Origin: Oopsacas minuta
Taxonomy: Eukaryota; Porifera; Hexactinellida; Lyssacinosida; Leucopsacidae
Assembly: GCA_024704765.1 (NCBI GenBank)
Contig: JAKMXF010000331.1
Location: 210,807 to 269,142, forward strand
Direction of reading: 5' to 3'
DNA: 58,336 bases
Shown here: positions 1 to 11,286 of the stretch, in pieces
How positions within the stretch are numbered: the stretch's first letter is position 1
Layout: the number at the start of each line of letters is the position of its first letter
Translations under genes and position numbers: made by a program
Notes under the pieces: generated by a model
What the model was told of the DNA's origin: nothing
Database searches by the model: none
What the model saw: the letters and a program-made list of their open reading frames with translations, nothing else

Positions 1-560
1 TAACAAATGCATAGTCTACGCTTGTCCAATAGATGAACATATTTCAGTGGTATATTCCTTAAAGCTTGTTAGGAAGTATAGAGAAATGGGTAAAGATGAA
101 ATCGCCTACAATTCGTACTTAAGATATCCCGAATATTCATTATCATGCTAATGCTTGTAAAATTTTTGTTATTTGATAGAATATATTGCAATATATAGAT
201 TGACATGTTAAATTATATTATTTATTATGAGTTACTAAACACAATTATCAAATACCTACCACCTCCTGTCCAAGTAATATTAATATAAAATATTTACATA
301 CGTATACTGTCCATTTTTGGCATTTTGGATAATTATACATATTGTAAATTTGTTATATGTAGTGGGAACATAGTTTACATGTTATCAAACAAATTCACTA
401 CTTTCTAGAATCCAACTCTAAATTGACTTATTTATTCAGTTACGTATAAGTATAGCTAGTCTAAAGTTGAATTACATTACGTAAATTTAGTGGTAATTAA
501 GTAATGAAAGTGTATGGAATTCGAAAAAGTCAAATGAAAGAGAAGTAAGATTACTTTAGA
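1..560. other. A+T-rich intergenic DNA
   Basis: I see no convincing coding frame, terminal inverted repeat or RNA gene in this stretch. It ends where a tandem repeat array begins. Confidence 0.6.
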
Positions 561-840
561 GTCAAAATCGTACGACAATAATACATTATATGCGGGTCAG
601 AATCCTACGACAATAATACATTATATGCGGGTCAGAATCCTACGACAATAATACATTATATGCCGGTCAAAATCCTACGACAATAATATATTATATGCGG
701 GTCAAAATCCTGCGGCTGTAATTAGTGTAATACATTTTGATGCGGGTCAAAATCCTACGCATATATTACATCGTAGGATTTTGACCCGCACCATAGATAT
801 GCTATTAGGATTTTGTATTGCGGGTCAAAATCCTACGCAA
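561..840. repeat. 35-bp tandem array with foldback end
   Basis: The phrase tgcgggtcaRaatcctacg recurs at 591, 626, 661 and 696, an exact 35-base period. It occurs again at 741 after a 45-base step. The 19-base segment at 741-759 is followed by its perfect reverse complement at 772-790, and by a third direct copy at 819-837. The array therefore turns into a hairpin. It has no coding capacity. A foldback-type non-autonomous element or a young satellite seed are both possible. Confidence 0.85.
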
Positions 841-1045
841 CAGGTCTAAGTTTTCGCTCGATTACAAGAGTTTGTCCCGATTAATCGAAAATATCTAGTG
901 TACACATGAGTGGAGATGATTACTTTCTGGAGATTTGTCCTAATTTAGCGGATTTTTCGATTAACCGGTGTCCCAATCATGCGAAGTTGACTGTAAATAT
1001 AAACTTTGGGTGTAACAAATATAAGTCATGTAATATTATAACTTA

Positions 1046-2331
1046 CAGGGGTTGTTTAATAAGTAATGAGACTAATGTATCGAATGTATATTCTAGTTAA
1101 TACATCTCTAAGCCTAATATCAAATTACAAGCCTAACTTGATTGTCTAACTTCGATACAATATGATCTTTACTCTACTAGCATATTTTTCAGTATAAAGT
1201 TTCATTTGTATAGGCTACTTTTTTCAACTAATGGATTTTAGCAAAGAAGGAAAACGACAAATAATTTGGTACCTGTGAAAAAAGGGGAAAACTGGCTCAT
1301 ACATTATTCATGAAATGCAGGATATTTCGGAGATGAATGTCATTCAAAAGCCGCCATATACAGATGGATCGAACGTTTTGACAATGGCAATGAGGAACTC
1401 TACGATGACCCTCGTCCAGGTCCGATTTCCTCAAAAACCCGCAGTTAAATCGAGAGGGTCCAAACAATTTTGAACGAGGACAGACGAATAACCCTGCGAG
1501 AATTATAAGAGAGGGTAGGTATATCAAAAGCCACTCTACACTCGATTATCACTGAAGATCTGGAAATGTCGAAGGTAACTGCGCGTTGGGTCCCAAAACT
1601 TCTTTCAAAAGAACCAAAACGCGAAAGATTCAGAGTTAGCAAAGGATTACTTTCAAGATACAAGGAAGAGGAAGACTTTTTGGATCGTATAGTAACGGGG
1701 GATGAAATTTGGTTTATTATTATGAACAAGAGAACAAAACTCAATCGAAGCAGTGGAAGATGTGATGAAACTGTACCTATCAAGGTAAAGGCGGCAAATC
1801 AGCAGGGAATGGAATGTCAACAGTATTTGAGGTATGGAAGGAATTATACACTTCGACTGGTTGCCTGAGAAGACAATCATAAACAGTGATTATTACGTTG
1901 ACGAATTGAAAGGATTGCGTCAAGCGATCAAACGTGAGAGGTGAGGCAAGTTGACACGTGGCGTATTGCTGCAACACGACAACGCAAAGCGCCATGTAAG
2001 TTCCAAGACAATGGCTGCAATTGACGACTTAGGATTCGAATGCCTCCCTCATCCCCCGTATAGTCCCGACCTGGCTCCCAGCGACTACTGGCTGTTTGGA
2101 GAGATGAAGAGATTTGAGGATTTCAAATGGCTGGAGTATGAAATAAAACAGTGGGAAAAGGGACCTCTAAAGAATTCTATACCACTGGGCTGGAAAAGTT
2201 ACCAGAACGATGGAAACGATGTATAAAGTCAAAGGGGGAGTTTATCGAAACATTTGATTACCAATTATGATAAGTATAGGTTTACTATATGAATTATGAA
2301 AAAAGTCTAATTATTTATTGAACAACCCTTG
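1046..2331 (+). mobile_element. Mariner (DD34D), decayed, with both terminal repeats
   Basis: The left end at 1046 reads caggggttgtttaataag. The right end at 2331 is the imperfect inverted match (ttattgaacaacccttg). TA dinucleotides at 1044-1045 and 2332-2333 give the expected mariner target duplication. The length of 1,286 bases is typical of the family. The coding region inside is broken, so this is an inactive copy. Confidence 0.88.
1275..2226 (+). pseudogene. Mariner transposase pseudogene (DD34D)
   Basis: Pieces of a mariner transposase are readable in several frames. An N-terminal helix-turn-helix part near 1275-1450 includes IYRWIERFDNG. The first catalytic block is VTGDEIW (about 1694-1714). 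The second is LLQHDNAKRH and the third is YSPDLAPSDYWLF, within 1951-2226. From the D of HDNA to the D of PSD there are exactly 34 intervening residues, the DD34D signature. At least two frame changes and a stop near 1447 separate the pieces. The enzyme would normally cut and paste the element at TA sites. This copy cannot make it. Confidence 0.88.
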
Positions 2332-2424
2332 TACATTCATACTTTGCTTATGTGTATAAAGATAATCAGGATGGGAAATCTAATCATAGTTAAGTCATTT
2401 AGTAGGTAATCATATATTAAGCAA

Positions 2425-2662
2425 AGTTTATTTGGGCTTCGCCCCCAGAACACAATTGAGAGGCTTCAGCGCCATAAAACCCCCAGCTGGTTTGTTGTAC
2501 CTAAACAAATATTATGCCTCCCAACTGGAATAGAGGCTGGCTACGTCCATGCTTGTATGTACTACATTTGAAGCAATGTTTTGTATGTCTTGTTAAAATA
2601 GAGGACCTGTAGTATATTACAATTTTATGAAGAGGCCATCCTCTTAAAATAAAGTTGACCTA
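2425..2662 (+). repeat. Possible LINE/SINE 3' tail ending in a CTAC repeat
   Basis: A comparatively G+C-rich stretch runs into ataaagttgacctacctacc, ending in a short tandem of ctac units. Many non-LTR elements have such a 3' end. No reverse transcriptase is visible upstream, so this would be a 5'-truncated copy or a SINE. The rest of 2332-3140 shows nothing I can name. Confidence 0.3.
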
Positions 2663-3439
2663 CCTACCTACCATCCACAATCGGTAAAAAATGGGCCATA
2701 TAGGAGAATAGGTATTCTAAACGTCCAAGGTATACAAAATGTATTATTTGGATATAGGTTATCAACTATATGTAGTCATATGAAACTTCTCTATTTGTAT
2801 ATCCATCAAATTTTCTTAGTTAGGGCGAAAACAAAAATTTTGAATATTTCTTTATACTTTTTCTTTTGTTGAAAAAAATAATATACTTTGTATTCTCATC
2901 TGTTGTAAGCAGGAAATATCAAACGATAGATATATGCTACCAATATTATAATAATAAATTAAAGAATTAGATGTGTATTCCTGTCAGTCATGTCTAGTTT
3001 GAAGTCCTTGCTCTTACATGTCAGTTTACAAATGTGCCTCAAATCTCCACAAATTTTACAAAGCAGATAGTGTCTATTCTGTGTAAGTACTGGATCCCTT
3101 TGGCTCAAAGAAGAACAAATATATCATTTGAATTGTAAAACACTCTTGTGGGCAAGATGCTCTCAATAATTGTGACTATGATTATTGCACAATTCGTGTG
3201 CATTCATACTTTACGCATGTTGTCTATTCTGTTACTTTTACACGAGTGTTCACATAATACCTTTGGCATAATTTCATATATTATAGTACTTTTCACAATT
3301 AGAAGTCGTAGTATTACTGCGTTACCTCTTTGGTCTACTACTGCTATTATCATTGCTACTTACTGCCCATTCATAAAGTCCATGTGGATGCTAGAGAATT
3401 TGATTCTATGTACAAAAATATTGTATCCAAATCTTATTC

Positions 3440-6018
3440 TCAACTTCTTACAAGACCAGAAGAGAGTAATTCGTAAGAAAACTACCAAGTACGAAGTTAT
3501 AGGAGACAAGTTATTAGATCTTCACCATCAAGTCAACTATTGGTTGCCAAGCATCTGAATTGGGAAGTAGTCTTAAGGAAATTCACGATAATGAGGGACA
3601 CCAGGGTGAGATATTCATTTCATATCGCAAAAGATCGTTACTATTGGCATGGTATGTACAGAGACATCCAAACGTAAGTAAACACATACAGGGCCGGCCG
3701 TTGAAACGGGTTCTAAACCGACCGCCCTAGGAAAAATGGAAGCCGTCTCTAGTAATAGAAAAGCGACCGTGCACGTCATGACAAAAATTGAAAGGTATAA
3801 GTTAAAAACTATTCAAGAAAATTACATTTTATAAAACGTCCAACACTCCTCTACTGAATGATATTAATTTCTGGCAAATCTGATGAGTACAAGTAAGACA
3901 AATTAGTGATTGAAATGATCCTGGTCGAATATCCTGCAAATTCACAGTCGTTTACTATAGATAAGATAAAATCTCACGGTGAAAGACTGTCCCTGGTCCA
4001 ATAATACTAATAAGTTAAAATCTTACGCAACAGCACTATATCCTCAAACCAATGGATTGGTCGAATCTTCACATAAGTTAGTCAAAGGACCTTTAGTCAA
4101 GTCTTTCAACGATAAAAATGATAACTGGTCACGTTTTCTGGAAGAGATTACATTTTCAACCAACATCAGGCAGAGAATAACTACCTCATTTTTAGCTGTC
4201 GAGTTAATGCATGGATGCAGCAAACCTAGACTACCCATTCAGGCACAGAGTCTTACCTACCATTGCCCAGAAGATATAGGTGTAGGCGAATGTGCTGTAG
4301 AAGATCCATTGGAAAAAGTTGATAAATCTTATGCTAGATACACAAGAGTTAAAAAATAATATAGTCTTAAAGAGTCTTACTCATTCACAAAGGCTCATGA
4401 AGCAGCAATATGATAAGAAATTAACCCGAGCTAGTGCTAGTGTTAGGAAACTTGAGAAAGGCAATAGCGTGTGTGATCGAGAATGTGTATAGAAACAAAA
4501 AAGGAGGAAAACTACAGAATAAATGGCTTAGGCCCTATTTAATCACCAGTCACTTCTACCAATGTTCAAATACTAAGGAATAATTCTATTCAGCAAGTAA
4601 AGTGATCAAAAGTACCAAACTAGTGAAAAGGTCATCTAACGAGACACTAGAAGATTTACCACCTAAATACTACCAGTGTATAGATAACCAAAATGATTAT
4701 GATTCTTTTCAATCGATGTCGAACGAAAATATACTCATTCCATCATTTCCTTTCCTTGGAGTCGAAGGATCAATTTTGGAGACCAACCAAATCAGAAAAC
4801 CCGGGAAGAGGTGCTAGAATTTCTTAATCTAATGAAGAGTAGAGTAATAGAATCTATTAAGAGCAATACTCCACTCTCATTACTTCATCGACAACTGGAC
4901 CAAAGAATCGACTTTCCTTTTGATGAGCTATTCGATTGGAGACAGGATCACTTTCCTCCAACTAAAATCCCTGAAAACAAACTGATGGAGATTAATACAA
5001 TTCAAGAGATGTCCGAACTGTTGAGTCAATGGTATTTATAGAGTGTCGAAGTAAAGATTCCCTTTTACCAGTATACAAACGATGACTTCGAGTTCTCAAA
5101 ACGTTGGCAGCAAAAAAGCATGAATTATTCAACAAAGGTACTTCAGCCTGTTTTAAATGAATAGATTCTAAACTATCCTGAAACGAAGAACACCTCAAAG
5201 ATAACTTTATCATCGGACACACAGTTAACCTCAGATAATTTTCTTGAAGAGGATTGTGTTACTTGAGGTGGACATTATGAAACGATCGAAATAACGTTAC
5301 TCAGCTTGCATATTGATGCACTTCTTTATGCTCTTGATTACATAAGATGTTCTCCGAATGATTCTCTCTAAACTACCCTTTCTTTAATACAAGCACACCG
5401 ATTTGATCTACTGAGGATACGATTTGCTAAACTTTTAGGCATTCCCCTCTCGAATTTCCAAAACAACCTCATTGGTTATGAGGGGCATATGGTTCAACTA
5501 TTATGCAAAGACTTATCCCTATGCTCAGACAAGCACAAGATAATTTTTCAATGCTGGTCTTGCGGCTATCATTCTGAAAAATATCTTAACCTCACGAACC
5601 TAATAGAGTTCAATTCGGATTGACAATTTCGGTAAATGATCAAATCAACTCAAGTTTTAGATGTTTAAAATGCCGAGACCCTAATGCAAATATTGAGAGG
5701 ATATCAGTTGAATTTATTAAACTAACACCCCTTGTTATTCTCGAAGTGGGGCATCTTGTTACATCAATTCAAGTATCCAACATCAATGAAGAAATGTCAA
5801 TAAGACACAAAGATCTGTTGCATTACACACTTCTTGGCTTCACTGTCCATTCTGGAATACAATTTTCCATGAAAGTAAGAATCGAAAATATTTGGCACGG
5901 ATACGATGGTATGGTAAGGCCAATATTGACGAGACTAATGAGCAGAGAGGTCAAAGATATTAGTCGAATAAATACTCTAGTTTATGTCATCTTCAATGTT
6001 AGAGAGTACACAGAGTAG
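3440..6018 (+). pseudogene. Integrase pseudogene with C-terminal protease-like region (Ginger/Ty3-like)
   Basis: Fragments in order: an integrase zinc-binding region (HDNEGHQG, then DRYYWHGMYRD in another frame, about 3565-3672). Next comes the C-terminal half of a catalytic core with ALYPQTNGLVESSHK (4033-4080). Then a chromatin-side tail with KGGKLQNKWLRPYLI (about 4500-4550), typical of Ty3/Ginger integrases. A spacer region follows. From about 5290 to 6018 there is a domain with HIDALLYALDYI, two CxxC pairs (CWSCG and CLKCRD), then LLGFTVHSGIQF and WHGYDGM. That layout resembles ubiquitin/SUMO-specific proteases (peptidase C19/C98). No gag or reverse transcriptase was seen, which favours a Ginger-type DNA transposon over an LTR element. 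The first two catalytic acids are missing. Several stops and an insertion at 3689-3950 break the gene. Confidence 0.65.
3689..3955. mobile_element. Non-coding insertion inside the integrase
   Basis: This block separates the zinc-binding part from the core of the integrase. It starts with cagggccggcc, like many hAT termini and like the end at 7032. Near 3920-3950 it resembles the ends of the long inverted-repeat element at 46423-48792 (shared ctggtcgaatat and a cacactcg/cacagtcg edge). It may be two stacked remnants. Exact borders and a target duplication were not found. Confidence 0.4.
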
Positions 6019-6739
6019 TATTATGTGTTGTTAGATACGTAGTTCTTCGAAAAGTTAAATCTTCAAAAATAGATTATAATTCGTATATTAAAATCTTCTT
6101 TTCACATGCAATTTCATTACTTTTCGCAATCAACCTAGCAGTTCCTGAGTTTATTTAGTTAGAACAATGTCAAGGAATTTAACAATAACCTCCCTACACT
6201 TTGATCCCAAGTCAATAAGAGAAAGACCTGAAGATCCGGAGTTTTATGATACAACAATAGCCTCACATGGCGTCCTAATGGTCAGATAGGATTGATAAAG
6301 TATGGTCTGAAATAATCAGTGGTCAATAGATTCGTTTTTATGTGTAGAATTCGGTGAATGTGTATTTCGAATATGTAGTTGGCCTACCAAAGAGGAGCTT
6401 GCAAAATCTGGGACAGACTTCCATGTTTACAATTTACAGTAATTGAATGTAGTTTGCTTTAGTACTGTGAATACAGTACACCCTGCTAATCCAATGGAGA
6501 ATTACCACCTGGCTAATACAAACCCTCACTATATCCAACAGTTCCACTAACTGTACAAATTCGCATGAGAAAGAAGATTTCAATCCCTCATATTTTGTTC
6601 AAAAGTCAGGATTATACGCATAGCCCTGCCCGAGGCCATAACCAGTTTATGTACAAGTAGTTATAAGATTACTTATCCATTATTCCAATAGTTTGAACTT
6701 TGAAGTAATATAAACGTTGAGAAATATTTGAGAAATCCT

Positions 6740-7032
6740 CAAAAGTGAGGGGGGAACCAATTTCAGAGGGGGACCATTTGTGTCAAAATAGGAGGCCTCT
6801 GGGCAGAGTGAAACACGGAGGCCTCCATTCCTTAAGATAAATAACGTGAGATGAAAACGCTTCAGCTAGTGTAACAAAGGCAATTAAAGAATTATGGCAA
6901 CCATCTATCTCCAAAAATGTAAAGTGATGGCATTTAGAGATTTTGAATGAATGTATATGTTCTGGAGCACCCTTATGGTTTATGGAGGCCCTGGGCAATT
7001 TCCCTGGGTGCAGTGTCATACCGCCGGCCCTG
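6740..7032 (-). repeat. hAT-like non-autonomous remnant
   Basis: Read on the minus strand, the block begins cagggccggcggtatgac at 7032 and runs through a G+C-rich segment with repeated ggaggcc words. The terminal CAGGGCCGG resembles 3689. No matching opposite end or 8-base duplication was found, so it is probably truncated. The preceding 6019-6739 contains no gene I can support. Confidence 0.4.
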
Positions 7033-7310
7033 ATTATTTTCTTTGTTTTAGTAAAAATTATGCTGATATTTTTTAAGAGAAAATTCAAGACGCTTCAAGT
7101 TTGAATTGAATCCCAAACCATATTATGAAGATTCCAGATCGACTCAAGTTTAAAGGAAAGTTCAAATTCATTATTACAAATTGATTCAAATAAAGTGATT
7201 ATTCAAACGAGCGATGATCGTCCAATCAATGAACACCAATAAGCATTGAAATACCCTATACAACATCTAAAAGTCACTTTCAAAAAGTCCTGAAAACTAA
7301 CCTCTCTTAT

Positions 7311-8690
7311 TGATTGGCGGACATCTCGTATACGGACATTTTCTATACGGCCCTTTCGTATACGGGTACTTCGTCTCCGCCATTTCGTGTGATTGACCTT
7401 ATGTCTAATGGACATTTCATATAATGGACATATCGTGTAGTTGACAATTGATCTAAACATTGGATAATACATGCTATCCACTAACACTTGTGTATTGATC
7501 ATAAACACGTCCACGTTATTCTTATAGCCCATACGTTTGTTTGGGTTGACGACAATAAATCCATTCTTGATTCTTAATGTTATTTGACACTTGTGAATAC
7601 TACTTGTAAAATGAATTAACTATAAATATCTTACTCCTGGGCAAGGAAATATTCAAATTTTCAAATGGCAACTTCAATTGATAGTGGAACTACAACTACA
7701 CTTAATGTTGAACTTTTCAAGTCAACCAAAGGAAAGAATAAAGCTCATATAAAAGGATTTTTGTGTACTCACAATGGTGCAAGTTTAGTAGGTAACCAAT
7801 ATTGGCTGTGCGAACAGCGTAGAACATGTAAGGCTCGATTGACTACATCTCCAGATAGAGCAATATTAATACCATCGTTATTTACTGGAATATTTAGTAG
7901 TCATGCCCATGGACATAATGCAGCTCGCTTCGAAATGTTGCGGGGTTTTCAATTTGATGAAAGACCGTGCATTAGCTGGGGAGGAAACTCGTACGATTTT
8001 GACACTAGGCCTTGTTGGATTAAACGAGTTAACTATAGTTTCTTTGCCTACTCTAAGTTCAGTAAAACGTACAATACGCAGCCATAAGAGTTCAGTAGAA
8101 GAGAATGTCATCAACCATGATTCTGCTATTGATCGTGAAAGAAGAACACCACCATTTCCCATTCGGCTATAGAATTTATATACACGGGTTAACTTAGAAG
8201 TCGCTCGGACGAACAACTCTGTGGAAGGATGGCACAATGGATTTCAAACGGGTATTAGTTGTGCACGATCCCAGTTTCACAAAATTAATTCGTTATTTAC
8301 AGCTGGAACAATTTCTACAAGAAGCGGTGTTAACAAAGTGGGAATGTGGGGAGACCATCATTCAATCTAAACAAAGTATTGCGGGGAAACAAGCGTCTCA
8401 TAACAATCGTTTCAGATTTTGGAAATAGAGAACCAACAGTTATCTAAGAGGATTCACACATAATTTGAACTTCTAAACTATTTAATTGTATTCACCCTTA
8501 ATTACATATTCTATTATCCTACTTTCAATTATTAAACTACGATAATACATCAATTTTTTAGTAAACATGTATTATACAATATTTAGACTAATTGTCCACT
8601 ATATGATATGTTTATTATACGAAATGTCCGCTATACGAATTATCCTATACGAAATATCGGTAGACCAAGTGTCCGATTACCCTCCTATTA
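7311..8690 (+). mobile_element. MULE deletion derivative with long terminal repeats
   Basis: The ends carry degenerate repeats of (g)gacat-ttcgtatac-type words. The inner arms at about 7411-7473 and 8576-8638 are inverted copies over roughly 60 bases, both passing through a TCTAAA-type word and ending in ataatacatg. Inside are an N-terminal FLYWCH finger and the C-terminal end of a MULE transposase. The catalytic middle is absent. A second copy lies reversed at 40650-41860 and keeps part of the missing middle. The right end directly abuts the RAG1-like remnant at 8705. Confidence 0.7.
7665..8430 (+). pseudogene. MULE transposase remnant: FLYWCH finger plus C-terminal end
   Basis: The frame opens at ATG 7665. 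It carries a FLYWCH-type zinc finger (KGFLCTHNG, YWLCEQRRTCKARL, then HAHGHN; about residues 28-90), a DNA-binding module that often precedes MULE transposase domains. After a frame change, 8204-8400 encodes NNSVEGWHNGF and the following tail, the characteristic C-terminal block of MULE transposases. An in-frame stop follows near 8370. The DDE core (expected between about 8090 and 8200) is deleted, so no active enzyme can be made. The MULE assignment rests on these two ends and on the ADFEKA block of the relative at 41 kb. Confidence 0.72.
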
Positions 8691-8704
8691 AACTACTGTA
8701 AAAA

Positions 8705-9896
8705 TCACGGATTCAATCAAACACAGATTAGATGGCTCTGGATCTCATTCCTCTCCTAGACCATACTTGAATATATACCGATCAAATTATATTGTCTACA
8801 TGTTTCACCCCTTAAGGTAATAGATCGATTCGGGAATGTTCGATGGGAAAATAGGCATCCTAACTTGAGTTTTTCCTGCAGCACCTTTACATTCATATCT
8901 AAGGATTGTAGATATGATCTTGAACCTCATCTACCGAATTGCCGCAGGAAAGTCCAGGTAGACTGAGGATCAAATAGTGAGAGATTATTGAAGTTTAGTA
9001 TGCAAGCGTATCCATGAGCTTACGAACTTACAATTCGACCAACCAGGAGGAAGTGGGGACACAAGCACTGGTAACATGGCAAGAACATTTTTTCATATAA
9101 AAACTGTGTTTTCGGATCGCTTTACTCTTTGGTACCAAATGTTTATAGAGATGTTCTGACAGATATTCACAAGAATTTATCTGCATTACTCAGAGTTGGT
9201 AATAGTAGTGAAGTGTCGATGTAGACAGATTTCGTGGTTGAGTTAGGGACCCTACTCAATGATCCTACAAACCTTTTCCTGGGTAACAATTGGGCAATAC
9301 GCTCCACAGATTCTTGCTCATGCCCATCAGTTTATTGAGAAAAATGAAAGGGTAGGATTGTGTAGTCTTTCTGGAGAAGGGTTAGAACAAGGACATAAAT
9401 TGATCCGAGAGTTTTCAACACATTTGAGAAGGAAATTAGGTTATTTATGTAGATTAAGTGGTGTTGCAATGATGCTCTACATCTATGGTTGCCCAATTCT
9501 GAGTGAAAATACAGAAAGATCATCATTTGTTCCACCTGTGGTCGCGTAGGTCATCAAAAGAATTGTGAAAAACAGGAAAGTAGACAACGTGACAAATAAT
9601 ATTGATAATGAAGATTCTCTTCTTCAAAATTCAATAGATGAATTCTTCTTGTATTTAACATTAATTCTTCAATAAGATACTCATATGTTTGTTATTCTTC
9701 AGTTACCACAGTATATTCATATATTCAATTGTACGTCACACATTGAAAACCTGATGTGATACAACAAAATTGACAAGAAGTGCAACGAACCAAAAAAGTC
9801 GAATTACTATACAGTGATAATGGATTGTATAAGCCTAGATCTAAAATTGAACGAGAAAACCCTAATACTAGTAATTCGCAATACTAGTCCACTGTG
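8705..9896 (+). pseudogene. RAG1/Transib-like transposase remnant, copy 1 (5' truncated)
   Basis: This copy is collinear with the full element at 30130-33317 but starts at the block LDGSGSHSS (the GAT codon at 8731-8733 is the putative first catalytic Asp). About 390 bases corresponding to 31830-32230 are missing. It retains GGSGDTSTGNMARTFF (about 9045-9092) and an open stretch 9259-9549 with TFSWVTIGQYAPQILAHAHQ and LSGEGLEQGHKLIREF. The latter aligns with the RAG1 catalytic-Glu motif ASEGNESGNK (E codons 9376-9378 and 9385-9387). After a frame change a CSTCGRVGHQKNC zinc knuckle follows (from about 9520). The right end is CACTGTG at 9890-9896, the inverse of the RSS heptamer, and homology to copy 2 stops there. 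Upstream sequence was lost or displaced at the MULE junction. Confidence 0.8.
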
Positions 9897-11284
9897 GATT
9901 AGGAGTATGCAGGTAGTGAACAAAAATTGTCTTTGAAAATAATTAAGGAATTGGGAACAATATTGACTTTGTTGTCACATTAGGTAATAATTCTTAAAGT
10001 GCCGTTGCTGGCACTCGAACCAATTCACAACTTCGTTTAAAACTAATGATTATAATCTCAAAATACTTGGAGACTAGCTCTCAACGGATAAATAAGGGTG
10101 ACTATGTAAGTAGACTAAATCAGAATTTCCTATTTCAAGTATCTATTATATAATTTATTGTTGATTTCAAAAAAGTCTAGCAATATATACCATGCCCAGG
10201 AAAAAATATTTGGCCATATGTATAATTTCCATACAAAAAATAAATTACTATAAGGCCACATAAGCAAATAATTTGTTTGTCATCCTAGTCCGTCCCAATG
10301 TTCACCCCTGTCGTGACAGATTTTGTGCATTGTCTTTGATTTATAATCTCAGAAAAGAATCCAGGAAGAGTCTGTTACCTTAGGTATTATATTTGTAATG
10401 ACAGTCCTTGCTATTATGACATTATGCTCCAGATGTTACACAAATTGAAAATATTCTTCATATAATGTACAATGCAGCTACTAGAAAGCGAGAAAAGTAT
10501 ACTACATATTCCAGGAGTAAATAAAATGTCGTAAGCCGCCACAATACTGTAGAAAAAGCTGGATGAGAAACAAGGAAAAAATTTACATGGCCGAATGGGT
10601 CATGCACACTTAGTTGCGCTGGGCGCACCCGGGATAAAGGTCCGACAAATAATTCATTTCGACATGACATCTCTTATCAGTGTGACGCAATCATGAATAT
10701 TCCCTCATAATTCCCATTTAAACATTACTCAAAATTTTCAGCAGTTGCGGCGGAAGGAAAGTGAGTTTAAGGACGGGCTTTGGCCTTGGAGAAAACACTT
10801 TCCGTGGACTAGATTTAAATACCTTCATATAGACAACAATAAATACAAAACCAATTTCGTATGATGACAAAATCCCTGTAATGTCCAGGTGAAAATGTAT
10901 ATACTTAATGGTAAGTCTACATTTTTGTTAGAAAACAAGTGTAATAAATCATCAACTATTTTTCTGTTCAATCAACCATTTCCCCTACTTTTTCAGTCGA
11001 TCACTAGGTTAGCGGATCACACCAGTGTGGATCGCCCCCCTCCGATTGTACACTAAAATGAACCAAATATCTACGACATATACAATACTAACTGACCATA
11101 AAACCCCTCCATGAGTGGCAACCTGCCGTTGAATAAACTATCTCCGACTCAAATAGTCTATATTATATAGATATTGACCTACGATGAACTACAAGCTAGT
11201 TTAGAGACAAGATATTATCCCAAATTACCGAAAATCGCGAAACTCGAGATATACCCGAAGCTTGGAAGTGGCTCTTTCGCAAAA
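9897..11284. other. Intergenic DNA with dispersed repeat fragment
   Basis: No supported gene. Near 10050-10130 there is a member of a dispersed family marked by ggagactagctctcaac (relatives at about 40410, 40550 and 44600). The block at about 10640-10740 is faintly like the MITE at 13499. Otherwise featureless. Confidence 0.5.
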
Positions 11285-11286
11285 TA

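Noticed and set aside
585-720. CRISPR-like array
   Set aside because: The 35-base unit repeats in full with no unique spacers, and all context is eukaryotic. It is a tandem repeat.
906-1100. 64-codon open frame with cysteines
   Set aside because: It runs into the left terminal repeat of the mariner and has no recognisable motif.
3148-3558. 136-codon membrane-like protein
   Set aside because: The frame overlaps the start of the integrase region and its composition reflects A+T-rich sequence. No family was recognised.
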